A stretch of DNA of 64,000 bases from an uncultured Litoreibacter sp. (GCF_947487515.1 NZ_CANKWO010000003.1:451103-515102); one strand, 5' to 3'. Counted from the stretch's first letter, positions 16,725-26,943 are shown. Translations and numbers: made by a program. The notes: generated by a model from the sequence alone, not told the origin.

Positions 16725-18286
16725 CGCTTTAGGGAGCTTTTCAGCTCTGCCGGAGTGAAGGCGCCAAACAATCGTCCTGCGACTGCGTAGAATCCCCCGC
16801 CAGCGATCAGCAATATAGCCAGCGCTAGATAGCGCCAAGCGCCCGCATCAAACATCGGCGCAAGCAGCATATGCCCGCCATAAAGGAAACCGCCCATCGC
16901 GAAAGACGCCGCAATGATGCGTGGTGCGCGCGCGCGAAAACGATCATCGAACCGCGCAGCTTGGCCGAAGCCACGCGAATAGCGCCATAACAGCCACGCC
17001 ATGCCCCATCCCGCCAGCGACGTGGCTAAAGCCGCCGCCAAGTAGTCAAGCCACGCCCAAAGGCCCACAGCCACAACGACGTTGATGACCATCGCCGCGA
17101 GGGCGAAGTAGAACGGGCGTTTGGTGTCCTCGCGAGCAAAATACAATGGCTGGAAGATTTTTTGCAGCACGAACGCAGGCAGCCCCAGCCCGTAGATCGC
17201 GACGGCCAAGGCGGTCGCGGCGGTGTCTTCTGCGGTGAAGCGACCGCGCTCAAACAGAACAGATATCAGCGGTGACGGAATGACCATCAAGGCCACCGCG
17301 CATGGCACGGTTAGGGCCAGCGCCACTTCTCCCGCACGGCTGATCGCATCTTGCCCACCGGCCGCATCATCCGCTTGTAGGCGGCGCGACAACTCTGGCA
17401 ACAGCACAACGCCGATGGCAATGGCGACCACGCCCAAGGGCAATTGATACAGCCGGTCCGCATAGTTGACCCAAGCGATGGCACCTTCGGTCCAGCTGGC
17501 CACATTGCGCCCAACCAATAGGTTTACCTGCACCACCCCTCCGGCCAAGGCCGCGGGGGCTGCAATGATGGCGAGGCGCTTCAACTCTGGCGTCATGCGT
17601 GGCATGCGCGGAATAAGGCGGTAGCCAGCACGTGACGCGGCCCACCAAACCAGCGCCAATTGCGCGATACCTGCCACAGGGACAGCCCACGCAAGGAATG
17701 TACCGGTGAGGACCTGCAATTCTTGCGGGGTGCATTTGCACCCCACGGCGCTGAGCCCAAGGGCAGCAATGAAAATGACATTTAGCAACACGGGCGCGGC
17801 AGCCGCGGCAACGAAGCGACCGGTGGAGTTCAGAACCCCAGACAGCAATGCGGCCAGTGAGATGAACAAGATATATGGAAATGCTATGCGCCCGAAGAGG
17901 GTGGCCAGCTCCAACCGGTCATCGGCCGCGAAACCGGAGGCCATGAGCAACACCAAGGCGGGCATAAATATTTGGGCGATAAGGGTGAAAACAATCAGCA
18001 AGGTGCCCAAACCCGTGAAGGCATCACGGGCGAAGGTCAGCGGGTCGTCGCCGGATTCCACCTTCTTTGAAAACATCGGCACGAAGGCCATGTTGAACGC
18101 GCCTTCGGCAAAAAACCGGCGAAACATATTGGGCAGCGAAAAGGCGATCAAGAAGGCCTCTGCCACCGGCCCCGCGCCCAAGAACCCCGCAATCAAAACG
18201 TCACGCACAAACCCCAAGATGCGTGACAGCAGCGTCCACATACCCACGGTGGCAAAGCCGCGCATCAGTTTGCTCGGCTGGCTCAT
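16721..18286 (-). CDS. murJ: Lipid II flippase MurJ (MviN)
   Basis: The 521-residue MOP-superfamily protein with about 14 helices starts with the family signature (TLLSRILGFVRDVLIAGFLG) and NMFRRFFAEGAFNMAFVPMF. It flips lipid-linked peptidoglycan precursor across the inner membrane. Its ATG overlaps the glnD stop by four bases, a common alphaproteobacterial glnD-murJ arrangement. Confidence 0.95.
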   Translation of the reverse strand: MSQPSKLMRGFATVGMWTLLSRILGFVRDVLIAGFLGAGPVAEAFLIAFSLPNMFRRFFAEGAFNMAFVPMFSKKVESGDDPLTFARDAFTGLGTLLIVFTLIAQIFMPALVLLMASGFAADDRLELATLFGRIAFPYILFISLAALLSGVLNSTGRFVAAAAAPVLLNVIFIAALGLSAVGCKCTPQELQVLTGTFLAWAVPVAGIAQLALVWWAASRAGYRLIPRMPRMTPELKRLAIIAAPAALAGGVVQVNLLVGRNVASWTEGAIAWVNYADRLYQLPLGVVAIAIGVVLLPELSRRLQADDAAGGQDAISRAGEVALALTVPCAVALMVIPSPLISVLFERGRFTAEDTAATALAVAIYGLGLPAFVLQKIFQPLYFAREDTKRPFYFALAAMVINVVVAVGLWAWLDYLAAALATSLAGWGMAWLLWRYSRGFGQAARFDDRFRARAPRIIAASFAMGGFLYGGHMLLAPMFDAGAWRYLALAILLIAGGGFYAVAGRLFGAFTPAELKSSLKR

Positions 18287-21102
18287 GCGCGCGCGCGCTC
18301 CGAGCCACGGGTGATGGCCTCGCGCAATTTGCGTTCAATCAGGGCCTGCTTTGAAGTGGCGTGGAACTTTAACCCGAATGTATCCTTCACATAGAAGGTG
18401 TCGACCACCTGCGCGCCATAGGTTGCAATCACGGCTGATGAAATCTGGATATTGGTCTCCGACAAAGTGCGCGCCAGATCATATAACAAGCCGGGCCGAT
18501 CGCGGGTGTCGACTTCAATGATCGTGTAAATCTCGGAGCCCTCATTGTCGAAGGTAACCGATGTGGGGACCACGAAAGAGCGTTCGCGCTTTTTGATCTT
18601 GTCGCGCGGGGCCAAGGCCTCGCGGGCCAACACCTTACCCATAAGCGTTTTGTAGATCATGGTTTTCAAGCGGGGCAGGCGGCCAATGTCATAGGGGTGC
18701 CCGTCACCGTCTTGGATCCAAAAGGCTGCTGTCGCGAAGCCGTCTTTGCTGGTGTAAGTGCGTGCATCCACGACATTCGCCCCAACCAAGGCCAATGCCC
18801 CGCACATCCGCGAAAAGATACCTGGATGATCCGCCATGGCAAAACACGCACGTGTGGCGTCACGGTCTTCATCGGGGGTCAGCTCAATGCGGATTTCATC
18901 CGTCGGAATGTCCCGCAGCAGGTTGGCGAAATCCGAATGTGCTGTGACATGAAGCCCTTGCCAATAGGGCGGGTAGTGACGCGCCACCTCTCGGTTGAGG
19001 GCCTTTTTGTCCCACTCTGGCAAGGCCGCCCGCAGGTTTTTCTTTGCTTCCGATCCGCGCTCGTTGCGGTTCAAATCTTCCATGCCGTCTTCCAACCCGC
19101 GCCGCGTCTGGCGATAGAGCGCACGGATCAAAGAGGCCTTCCAGTTGTTCCAAACATCGGGCCCGACGCCACGAATGTCGCATACTGTCAGCACGCAAAG
19201 CAGGTTCAAGCGCTTGACCGACTTCACCGCCTTGGCAAAATCTCGCACGGTGCGCGGGTCGGCAATGTCGCGTTTTTGGGCCATGTCAGACATCAACAGG
19301 TGGTAGCGCACCAGCCATTCGACGGTGTCGCACTCCTCCCTGTTTAGCCCCAAACGAGGCGCGATGTAGCGGGCCATTTTCGCCCCCAATATGGCGTGAT
19401 CCTCGGCGCGACCTTTGCCGATGTCATGCAACAACAGTGCTACGTAAAGAACCTTGCGGTTCAGCCCTTCGTTGAGAATGCTGGAGGCGACGGGAAGCTC
19501 TTCGATCAGCTCCTCGCGTTCGATCTGCGCGAGGTGGGAAATCGTTTGGATCGTGTGTTCGTCCACAGTGTAGGAATGGTACATGTTGAACTGCATCATC
19601 GCCACGATGGTTTGAAAGTCTGGGATGATCGCCCCAAGCACGCCCAATTCATTCATCCGGCGCAAGGCGCGTTCGGGATTGCCGTGTTTCAAAAGCGTAT
19701 CAAGAAAGATGCGCGCGGCCACCTTATTGCCTTCCAACTCTCGGACCATGTCAATATTGGCCGCAATCAGCCGCATGGCGTCGGGGTGGATGAAATAGCC
19801 GGTGCGCAAGGCCTCTTCGAAGATGCGCAGCAAATTCAGCGGGTCGCTTAGAAACGCTTGGGTATCCGCCACATCCAACCTGTTTTTGCGGCGCACATAT
19901 CCCTTCTTGAGGCGTTTGCGGCGGGCATTGCGCAAGAAGCCGATGATCGCTGGCTCTTGTTTGACATGCCGTTCCTCAAGATCCGTCAGCAAGATGCGGG
20001 TCAGCTCACCGACACGGGTTGCGTGCCGAAAATAGTCTTGCATGAAGTGCTCGACCGCGCGCCGTCCGGCCGTGTCCCGATAGCCCATCCGTTCGGCCAC
20101 ATCGACTTGCAGGTCGAAGGTCAATTGCTCCGTCGCGCGTTTCGCGATCAGGTGCATATGCGAGCGGGTCGCCCAGAGGAACCGGTCAGCTTGGCGGAAG
20201 TTCTGCAACTCGTCTTGCGTGAAAACATCCAGCTCGACCAACTCGTCCACTGTTTTGACGCCGCTGACGTATTTGGCGATCCAGTAGAGCGATTGCAGGT
20301 CACGCAACCCGCCTTTGCCTTCTTTGACATTCGGCTCCACGATGTAGCGCTGGCCGCCGTTCTTCTTCAACCGCTCCGCGCGTTCTTCCAGTTTGGCTTC
20401 GACAAACTCGGCGGCAGTGTTGTGAAACAGCTTGCCCCAAAGCTGGGCGTCAAGATCTTCGGCCAAAGGGGCGTGACCATCCACCATCCGGTGCTCCAAA
20501 AGTGCGGTGCGGATGGTGAAATCCTCGCGGCCCAAACGCAGGCAATCCTTCACGGTGCGAGAGGAATGGCCGACTTTTAGCTTCAAATCCCACAGGATAT
20601 ACAGCATCGATTCAATGATGCTTTCGGCCCATGGGGTGACTTTATAGGGCGTCAGAAACAGCAGATCCACGTCGGAGTAGGGCGCCATCTCCCCGCGGCC
20701 GTACCCGCCGACGGCCATGACCGCCAAACGCTCCGATTCTGTGGGATTAGAGATCGGATGAAGGTACTTTTGCGCGACATAGAATGTGGCGCGCACCAAA
20801 CAATCTGTCAGATAGCTGTAGGAGCGAGTGACCCGTCGCGCCGCGAGCGGGTTGTCTTCAAAGAACGCGGATATGATGCCGCGCGCCGTGACTTGAGCTT
20901 CCGACAGGGTCGCGACCGTGGCTGCGCGCATGGATTTGGCGTCGGAACAGGCCGACATGGCCGCGTCAAGCTGCGCATGGAGTGCGTCCACGTCCAAGAT
21001 TTGATGCGCTGGGCAAATAAGTTCGCCCGGCGCTGAAAGTTCTATATCGAAGCTTTTGGGCTTAGAAGCCGCCGAAGCCGAAGGATTTTGGTGCGGGATC
21101 AA
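18283..21102 (-). CDS. glnD: [Protein-PII] uridylyltransferase/uridylyl-removing enzyme GlnD
   Basis: The 939-residue protein has an N-terminal nucleotidyltransferase domain (GGYGRGEMAPYSDVDLLFL near 150), an HD hydrolase domain (LLHDIGKGRAEDHA near 530) and two C-terminal ACT domains. It uridylylates PII when nitrogen is scarce and removes the group when glutamine is high. The ATG chosen lies 41 bases inside the 3' end of the LpoA-like gene. I see no clear ribosome site there, and the N-terminal 20 residues look unconserved, so the start may lie further in. Confidence 0.93.
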   Translation of the reverse strand: MIPHQNPSASAASKPKSFDIELSAPGELICPAHQILDVDALHAQLDAAMSACSDAKSMRAATVATLSEAQVTARGIISAFFEDNPLAARRVTRSYSYLTDCLVRATFYVAQKYLHPISNPTESERLAVMAVGGYGRGEMAPYSDVDLLFLTPYKVTPWAESIIESMLYILWDLKLKVGHSSRTVKDCLRLGREDFTIRTALLEHRMVDGHAPLAEDLDAQLWGKLFHNTAAEFVEAKLEERAERLKKNGGQRYIVEPNVKEGKGGLRDLQSLYWIAKYVSGVKTVDELVELDVFTQDELQNFRQADRFLWATRSHMHLIAKRATEQLTFDLQVDVAERMGYRDTAGRRAVEHFMQDYFRHATRVGELTRILLTDLEERHVKQEPAIIGFLRNARRKRLKKGYVRRKNRLDVADTQAFLSDPLNLLRIFEEALRTGYFIHPDAMRLIAANIDMVRELEGNKVAARIFLDTLLKHGNPERALRRMNELGVLGAIIPDFQTIVAMMQFNMYHSYTVDEHTIQTISHLAQIEREELIEELPVASSILNEGLNRKVLYVALLLHDIGKGRAEDHAILGAKMARYIAPRLGLNREECDTVEWLVRYHLLMSDMAQKRDIADPRTVRDFAKAVKSVKRLNLLCVLTVCDIRGVGPDVWNNWKASLIRALYRQTRRGLEDGMEDLNRNERGSEAKKNLRAALPEWDKKALNREVARHYPPYWQGLHVTAHSDFANLLRDIPTDEIRIELTPDEDRDATRACFAMADHPGIFSRMCGALALVGANVVDARTYTSKDGFATAAFWIQDGDGHPYDIGRLPRLKTMIYKTLMGKVLAREALAPRDKIKKRERSFVVPTSVTFDNEGSEIYTIIEVDTRDRPGLLYDLARTLSETNIQISSAVIATYGAQVVDTFYVKDTFGLKFHATSKQALIERKLREAITRGSERARA

Positions 21103-22234
21103 TAATCTGGACCTGATTGTTCGTCACTTGAGCGATCGCCATAGCACGTTGATTTGTGCCATCGGCTTTGAACCGGAATACCCCGTTTACCCCTTTGAAG
21201 CCAGAGGATTGCGTCAAGTTGCCCTTTGTCATGGCCAGCTTCTTGGACGCAAGGGCTCCGATTGCCGCTACCCCGTCATATGCCAAGCCGGCCAGAGGGT
21301 GCGCGGACGCTCCATGCGTCGCAGAATACCGCTGCTTGAACTTCGCCACAGGCGCGGGGTCCGGCAATGCGAACCAACCGCCTTGAAGACCTGCAAGAGA
21401 CAGCGTTTGCGCAGGGACATCCCAACGGGTCAGGCCAATGTATTTGGTGACGGAAGGGCTGACGCCCTGTTCCGGCAACATCTGGGCCAGAAGCGGCAGC
21501 GCGCCCGTGCTGTCGGAGGTCATCATCAGCGCCGTAGCACCGGACTCTTTTACAGTTTGTGCAATCTTGGGGACCGCAGCAACAATACCCTCTTGGCTAA
21601 ACTCAAACGAGCCGTCGCCGACGATTTGAACATTGGTGCCAGAGGTGGCCTTCACAATTGCGGAACGCCCGATCTGACCAACGGGCGTATTCGGGTAAAC
21701 CACGACAACACGGTTGCGCCCCTGAGCGCTGGCATAGCCCATCAGGCGGGATGCAATGCTGTCGTAGGTGTTTCCAAGGACAAAAAGATTACCCCCCGCA
21801 ATGGAGGTGTTGTTGGAGAACGAAATGATGTTGATGTCCGCTCCCGACACCGCCACGGCTGCGGCATTCGCCGCGTCAGAGCGCAATGGCCCCAAAATGA
21901 TGTCGGCCCCAGCGGCGACAGCGTTGGTCGCGGCGGTTGCGGCCGTTCCGGCCTGTCCTGCAGTTTTGTAGACGGTGATATTTACTTTTTCGCCACCCAA
22001 ATCTGCTGCAGCCATACGGGCGGCGTTTTCCAGCGCGCGGGCAAGGCCGTCATCGCCCGGTGTGGCAGAGCCGTAAGGTACAAGCAGTGCGACCTCGACA
22101 GCGCCGCCATTTGATTTTGCACCGCCGCCACTCACTTGGCTTAGGTCTATGTCACAGGCCGACACGACGGCCGCAGCGGCCATTGCTAAAACGATCCTCG
22201 CGCCCTTGCGAGCACTTCCCAAAAGGTTGAACAT
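21062..22234 (-). CDS. Penicillin-binding protein activator, LpoA-like lipoprotein
   Basis: The 390-residue protein starts at ATG 22234 with ggag seven bases upstream. A signal peptide with lipobox VVSAC is followed by a periplasmic type I binding-protein fold (VALLVPYG, ADIILGPLRSDAANA, NIISFSNNTSIAGGNLFVLG). This is the LppC/LpoA class, which in other bacteria activates a peptidoglycan synthase from the outer membrane. An amino-acid-binding role is the alternative. It is divergent from rsmI, as is typical for lpoA-rsmI-yraN loci. The open frame upstream of 22234 is spurious. Confidence 0.85.
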   Translation of the reverse strand: MFNLLGSARKGARIVLAMAAAAVVSACDIDLSQVSGGGAKSNGGAVEVALLVPYGSATPGDDGLARALENAARMAAADLGGEKVNITVYKTAGQAGTAATAATNAVAAGADIILGPLRSDAANAAAVAVSGADINIISFSNNTSIAGGNLFVLGNTYDSIASRLMGYASAQGRNRVVVVYPNTPVGQIGRSAIVKATSGTNVQIVGDGSFEFSQEGIVAAVPKIAQTVKESGATALMMTSDSTGALPLLAQMLPEQGVSPSVTKYIGLTRWDVPAQTLSLAGLQGGWFALPDPAPVAKFKQRYSATHGASAHPLAGLAYDGVAAIGALASKKLAMTKGNLTQSSGFKGVNGVFRFKADGTNQRAMAIAQVTNNQVQIIDPAPKSFGFGGF

Positions 22235-22345
22235 GTTATTACTCCAATAGTCCCCACCAAATGGCCGCCGGCACAGCCACACTTGTAGCTGCCTGAATAC
22301 GAGGTATGGAGGGTCAAGTAAACGTGAAGACGAAGGGTATCGCAA

Positions 22346-23212
22346 ATGACGGCTGCAAATCGCGTAAATTTGGCTTCGGCCCTGTATTTCATTGCTACGC
22401 CTATCGGTACCGCACGCGATATCACGTTGCGAGCACTCGATATTCTGGCGTCGGCAGATGTCTTGGCGGCGGAAGATACTCGGACTTTGCGCCGGTTGAT
22501 GGATATTCATGGAATCGCTTTGGAGGGACGGCCGATGGTGGCCTACCATGACCACAATGGCGCCTCCGCACGGCCAAAGCTTCTGAAGGCCTTGGCCGAG
22601 GGTAAATCGGTGGCCTATGCGTCGGAGGCTGGAACGCCATTGGTGGCGGACCCCGGCTATCAGTTGGGGCGATCCGTGACGGAGGCGGGTTTCATGGTGA
22701 CTGCGGCGCCCGGGCCATCAGCGGTGTTGACCGCCTTGTCGGTGAGTGGTCTTGCGACGGATGCGTTCTTCTTCGCTGGATTTGCGCCGACTTCCAAAGG
22801 TCAGCGCCAAAGCTTTTTGCGCGGGCTGGCAGAGGTTCCTGGAACTTTGGTCTTTTACGAAAGCCCAAAGCGTGTTCACAAAATGTTAGCTGATTTGTTG
22901 GATGTTTACGGGGAGACACGTGACGCCGTCGTCGCGCGGGAACTCACCAAGAAGTTTGAAGAAGTCCGCCGCGGAACGATTTCGGAACTGGTCGCGGAAT
23001 TGGATGGGGTAACTTTGAAAGGCGAAGTAGTCGTGTTGGTGGCGCGAGGCGAAGCCAGCAGTTTCGACGAAAGTGATATCGATATTATGCTCAAAGATGC
23101 TTTGGGAACAGTGTCATTGAAAGACGCGGTGGCGCAGGTTGTAGCCACAACTGGCCAGCCGCGAAGGCAAGTTTACCAAGCGGCCTTGCGGTTGGAAAAG
23201 GAAGGAAAATAG
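22346..23212 (+). CDS. rsmI: 16S rRNA (cytidine(1402)-2'-O)-methyltransferase
   Basis: The 288-residue tetrapyrrole-methylase fold protein shows the RsmI motifs LYFIATPIGTARDITLRA, AAEDTRTLRRLMDIHGI, and FAGFAP followed by FYESPKRV. It methylates the 2'-O of C1402 in 16S rRNA using SAM. A partial rare-lipobox-like N terminus is absent. The gene is followed after two bases by yraN. Confidence 0.93.
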   Translation: MTAANRVNLASALYFIATPIGTARDITLRALDILASADVLAAEDTRTLRRLMDIHGIALEGRPMVAYHDHNGASARPKLLKALAEGKSVAYASEAGTPLVADPGYQLGRSVTEAGFMVTAAPGPSAVLTALSVSGLATDAFFFAGFAPTSKGQRQSFLRGLAEVPGTLVFYESPKRVHKMLADLLDVYGETRDAVVARELTKKFEEVRRGTISELVAELDGVTLKGEVVVLVARGEASSFDESDIDIMLKDALGTVSLKDAVAQVVATTGQPRRQVYQAALRLEKEGK

Positions 23213-23214
23213 TC

Positions 23215-23580
23215 ATGTCACGAGTGGAGCGCGGGCGTACGGGATACCATGCGGGCCTTGAGGCTGAGCGCAGCGTTGCCCGTGATTACCTTCGCCGCGG
23301 ATATAAGTTTGCGGCCCATCGATTTCGCGGAAGCAAGGGCGAAGTTGATCTGATCATGCGCAATGGTGATCAAGTTATTTTTATTGAAGTGAAGCAAAGC
23401 CGAACCCATGCCCGCGCTGCAGAACGATTGGTGCACCGGCAGGTTTTGCGATTGTTTGATACGGCCAGTGAATTTGTCGCCAATGAACCTGCGGGACAGG
23501 ATACAAACATGCGCATGGACGTAGCTTTTGTAGATGGCACCGGCATGGTTGAGATTATCGAAAACGCCCTTGCGGCCTAG
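23215..23580 (+). CDS. yraN: YraN family (UPF0102) endonuclease-like protein
   Basis: The 121-residue protein has the PD-(D/E)XK-like pattern of YraN: G-x-x-AE-x-x-VARDYL, FRGSKGEVDLIM, then VIFIEVKQSRTHARAAE. The ATG is two bases after the rsmI stop, with gaagga in the end of rsmI as ribosome site. Function is unknown in most bacteria. The conserved fold suggests nucleic-acid cleavage or processing. Confidence 0.9.
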   Translation: MSRVERGRTGYHAGLEAERSVARDYLRRGYKFAAHRFRGSKGEVDLIMRNGDQVIFIEVKQSRTHARAAERLVHRQVLRLFDTASEFVANEPAGQDTNMRMDVAFVDGTGMVEIIENALAA

Positions 23581-23696
23581 AGTGTGCGAAAATGCGACAT
23601 CTGCAGTTCGTATGTAGTGGATTGAAAGACGCGCGCTGCTGGCCCATTTAGGTGCAAAGGGCGAAAGTTGCGCCCACTGCAGCAAAAGGACAGCGC

Positions 23697-24641
23697 ATGG
23701 GCCTAAAAGTCGCCATTCAAATGGACCCGATCGACAATATCGACATTGACGGAGATTCGAGTTTTCGCATTGCCGAAGAAGCACAAGCGCGCGGGCACGA
23801 GCTGTTCTACTATACACCGAACGCCTTGTCGTATGAAGAAGGCGAGGTTTTCGCCGATGGCTGGCCATTGACCCTACGCCGCGAGAAGGGCAATCATTTT
23901 GAATTGGGGCCCCGTCAGAAGGTTAACTTAGCGGATTGGGATGTCGTCTGGCTTCGCCAAGATCCACCGTTTGACATGGGCTACATTACCACGACACATA
24001 TTCTGGATCGCATTCACCCGGATACCTTGGTCGTGAATGATCCGACTTGGGTTCGCAACTGGCCTGAAAAGCTGAAGGTTTTGGACTATCCGGATTTGAC
24101 GCCTCCAACCGCTATTGCACGCGACTTGCCGACGTTGAAGGCTTTCAAGGAGCGCCATGGCGACGTCATCTTGAAGCCTTTGTATGGCAACGGGGGCGCC
24201 GGAGTGTTTCGCCTTACGCCGGATGACCGCAACCTCAATTCGTTGCATGAGCTTTTCGCGGGGATCAACCGTGAGCCATTGATTATGCAAAAGTTCTTGC
24301 CGGATGTGGCGAAGGGCGACAAGCGGATCATCCTCGTAGATGGAGAACCCGTCGGCGCCATTAACCGCGTTCCAGCAAAGGGGGAGACGCGATCCAATAT
24401 GCACGTCGGCGGGCGGCCAGAGAAGATCGGGCTCACAGAACGCGACTTGGAGATTTGCCGCAGGATCGGCGCGGACCTGAAAGACCACGGCCAAGTGTTT
24501 GTTGGCATTGATGTGATTGGTGGCTGGCTGACTGAAATTAACGTGACCTCACCTACAGGCATTCAAGAACTTGAACGCTTTGACAATGTGAACATTACCG
24601 CAAAAATTTGGGAAGTGATCGAAGCCAAGAGGGCGCGCTAA
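23697..24641 (+). CDS. gshB: Glutathione synthetase
   Basis: The 314-residue ATP-grasp enzyme starts MGLKVAIQMDPIDNIDIDGDS, has VVNDPTWVRNWPEKL and VILKPLYGNGGAGVFRL, and ends with EINVTSPTGIQEL. It joins gamma-glutamylcysteine and glycine with ATP. ATG 23697 follows aaaagga by six bases; the frame is open 15 codons further upstream but lacks a site. It converges on comM with a four-base overlap (ctaa). Confidence 0.95.
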   Translation: MGLKVAIQMDPIDNIDIDGDSSFRIAEEAQARGHELFYYTPNALSYEEGEVFADGWPLTLRREKGNHFELGPRQKVNLADWDVVWLRQDPPFDMGYITTTHILDRIHPDTLVVNDPTWVRNWPEKLKVLDYPDLTPPTAIARDLPTLKAFKERHGDVILKPLYGNGGAGVFRLTPDDRNLNSLHELFAGINREPLIMQKFLPDVAKGDKRIILVDGEPVGAINRVPAKGETRSNMHVGGRPEKIGLTERDLEICRRIGADLKDHGQVFVGIDVIGGWLTEINVTSPTGIQELERFDNVNITAKIWEVIEAKRAR

Positions 24642-26140
24642 AACGCCACGCGGTAACTCACGGCTTCCGCAATATGTGAGGCGCGAACGGTCGGGCTTGC
24701 CTCCAAGTCCGCGATCGTGCGCGCCACGCGCAATACGCGGTGATAGCTGCGCGCTGACAGGCGGTAATGGTCTGCCGCGCGGGTTAGAAGTGCGGCGCCT
24801 TCGGCGTCTGGAGAGGCGACCTCCTTGAGCAACTCACCTTCCGCATCTGCGTTCACACGTACGCCAGCATGCGCCCCAAACCGCCTTTCCTGTAGGCGCC
24901 GAGCGGCTTCCACGCGGGCGGCCACTTGAGCAGTGGTGTCGCCAGAGGCAGGGAGATCCAGATCGGTAAAAGCCACCGGTGGTACGTCCAGACGCAAATC
25001 GAATCGATCCATCAGCGGCCCCGAGATGCGCCCCATATAGTCTTCGCCACAAACCGGAGCCCGAGAACAGGCCTGAGCCGCATCCGTCATAAATCCGCAT
25101 TTGCAAGGATTAGCCGCCGCCACCAACATGAATTTGCAAGGATATCGGACATGCGCATTGGCGCGGGCGACAACGACATCACCTGTTTCAATCGGTTGCC
25201 TTAGGGTTTCCAGCACCGCACGCGGGTATTCTGGGAATTCGTCCATGAACAGCACGCCGTTATGGGCCAGCGAAATTTCCCCCGGTTTTGCACCTCGTCC
25301 CCCCCCCACGATTGCCGCCATAGAGGCCGTGTGATGCGGGGTTCTGAACGGGCGTTCACGGGAAATTCCGCCGTCTTTCAATAACCCCGCGAGGGAGTGA
25401 ATCATCGAAGTCTCTAAGGCCTCTTCCGGCGATAACGGGGGCAAAATGCCAGCAAGTCGGGCCGCCAACATCGATTTCCCTGACCCCGGTGTTCCGACCA
25501 AAAGCAAATGATGGCGACCGGCCGCAGCAATTTCCAGCGCACGTTTGGCGCGTTCCTGTCCCTTGACGTCACGCAGGTCCTTCACGTGATTTGGGCGTTT
25601 CACTTCGCCCGGCTGCGCAATGGAAAGGGGCTTTTGGCCCGTGTAATGCTGTACAACTTCCAGCAAGGACGCAGCCCCATAGACACGAGCGGCATCGACC
25701 CAAGCGGCCTCGGCGCCACATTGCTCGGGGCACAATAGGCTGCAATCTTGCTCGGCGGCGGTCAGCGCTGCGGGCAAGGTGCCGATCACTGGCACCAATG
25801 ATCCATCAAGTGACAACTCGCCTAGGGCCACGGTGTTTTGGACGTCATCTGCGGGGAGAATGTCCAATGCTGCCAGCAGGGCCAACGCGATGGGCAGATC
25901 GAAATGCGAGCCCTCTTTTGGCAGATCGGCGGGGGACAGGTTTACTGTGACACGTTTGGACGGCATGGCGATCGACATCGCGGTCAGGGCGGCGCGAACC
26001 CTGTCGCGGGCTTCGCTCACTGCCTTATCGGCCAAACCGACGATAGAAAAGGAAGGCAGCCCAGCGGTCACAGCGCATTGCACTTCGACCAACCGAGCCT
26101 CTATGCCCTCAAAGGCGACCGTATATGTGCGCGTAACCAA
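24638..26140 (-). CDS. comM: YifB/ComM family Mg chelatase-like AAA+ ATPase
   Basis: The 500-residue protein has an N-terminal ChlI-like domain (VEVQCAVTAGLPSFSIVGLADKA-type start, split over residues 17-39), Walker A VGTPGSGKSMLAARL, Walker B GVLFMDEFPE, and a zinc-like cysteine group (CKCGFM...CSRAPVCGEDY). ComM-type helicases promote branch migration during natural transformation. The proposed start is TTG at 26140, because gagggtcag precedes it and LVTRTYTVAFEGIEA aligns with the usual MVSRAYTVAF start. ATG 26170 is the alternative. Confidence 0.88.
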   Translation of the reverse strand: MVTRTYTVAFEGIEARLVEVQCAVTAGLPSFSIVGLADKAVSEARDRVRAALTAMSIAMPSKRVTVNLSPADLPKEGSHFDLPIALALLAALDILPADDVQNTVALGELSLDGSLVPVIGTLPAALTAAEQDCSLLCPEQCGAEAAWVDAARVYGAASLLEVVQHYTGQKPLSIAQPGEVKRPNHVKDLRDVKGQERAKRALEIAAAGRHHLLLVGTPGSGKSMLAARLAGILPPLSPEEALETSMIHSLAGLLKDGGISRERPFRTPHHTASMAAIVGGGRGAKPGEISLAHNGVLFMDEFPEYPRAVLETLRQPIETGDVVVARANAHVRYPCKFMLVAAANPCKCGFMTDAAQACSRAPVCGEDYMGRISGPLMDRFDLRLDVPPVAFTDLDLPASGDTTAQVAARVEAARRLQERRFGAHAGVRVNADAEGELLKEVASPDAEGAALLTRAADHYRLSARSYHRVLRVARTIADLEASPTVRASHIAEAVSYRVAF

Positions 26141-26202
26141 ACTGACCCTCAATGCCGCCCTTCGGTGCACTGTGGCCAGTTGTTGGTTAACGCGAGGTTT
26201 AC

Positions 26203-26883
26203 TTAGTCAGGTCCGGGCCATTTTCCGGCCTCATAAGGCAGATCGTAAGTGGACTGAGGATCGTCCTTCAGCCCGCGCCTGCGCCAGTCAAGAAATGTCG
26301 GGTCGGAAATTGTATGGGAAATGTAGCGCTTGGATACATCATTCACAGGCAAGTTGTAGCCGGCCAATCGTGCAGCAATAGGGGCGAAAAATGCATCGAC
26401 GATGGAATATTCCCCAAACAGCCACGGCCCATCCGTGGCGTGATCACGTGCCAGCCCCCAAAGCTGCTCAATGCGCGCGACATCAGCTGCGATGTCGTCG
26501 CTCAGCGGGAAATCCACGAAGCTTTGCCGCAAATTCATCGGGCAGGCACTACGCAGCGCCCCATACCCACTGTGCATTTCGGCGACCATGCCACGGGCCA
26601 AGGCACGGGCCTTGGTCTCCTTGGGCCAGTAGGTCTTGTCGGGATGACGCTCTGCCAGCGTTTCAGCCATGGCTAGGCTGTCCATCACCACGCCACCTTC
26701 AGGCAAACGCATGACCGGCACAGTGCGCGCTGGCGCAAAGGGCTTCAGGTCCTCTTGGAACTGGGGGATATAAAACCGCGTGTCATGCACGGTCACGTCG
26801 ATGTCGAACTTCGCGAACAGAAGCCAACCCCGCAACGACCAGCTGGAATAAGAGCGGTCGCCTATAAGTAAATCATAAGTCAT
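26203..26883 (-). CDS. Glutathione S-transferase family protein
   Basis: The 226-residue protein has a thioredoxin-like N-terminal domain (YDLLIGDRSYSSWSLRGWLL, with serines at the usual catalytic position) containing TVPVMRLPEGGVVMDSLAMAE, where the cis-proline and the glutathione-binding S residue lie. An all-helical domain follows. The RSYSSWSLR start is typical of a bacterial zeta/GstB-like branch, but the substrate is unknown. It stands alone, downstream of the CobC-like gene. Confidence 0.85.
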   Translation of the reverse strand: MTYDLLIGDRSYSSWSLRGWLLFAKFDIDVTVHDTRFYIPQFQEDLKPFAPARTVPVMRLPEGGVVMDSLAMAETLAERHPDKTYWPKETKARALARGMVAEMHSGYGALRSACPMNLRQSFVDFPLSDDIAADVARIEQLWGLARDHATDGPWLFGEYSIVDAFFAPIAARLAGYNLPVNDVSKRYISHTISDPTFLDWRRRGLKDDPQSTYDLPYEAGKWPGPD

Positions 26884-26943
26884 GTGGTGAAGTTAGCCCG
26901 ATATAATCTGCCGATGGAAATGAAAGTTTGTGCGCTAAACGCA

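Noticed and set aside
21056-22114. 352-codon open frame on the plus strand
   Set aside because: It mirrors the LpoA-like gene and shows no motif or ribosome site.
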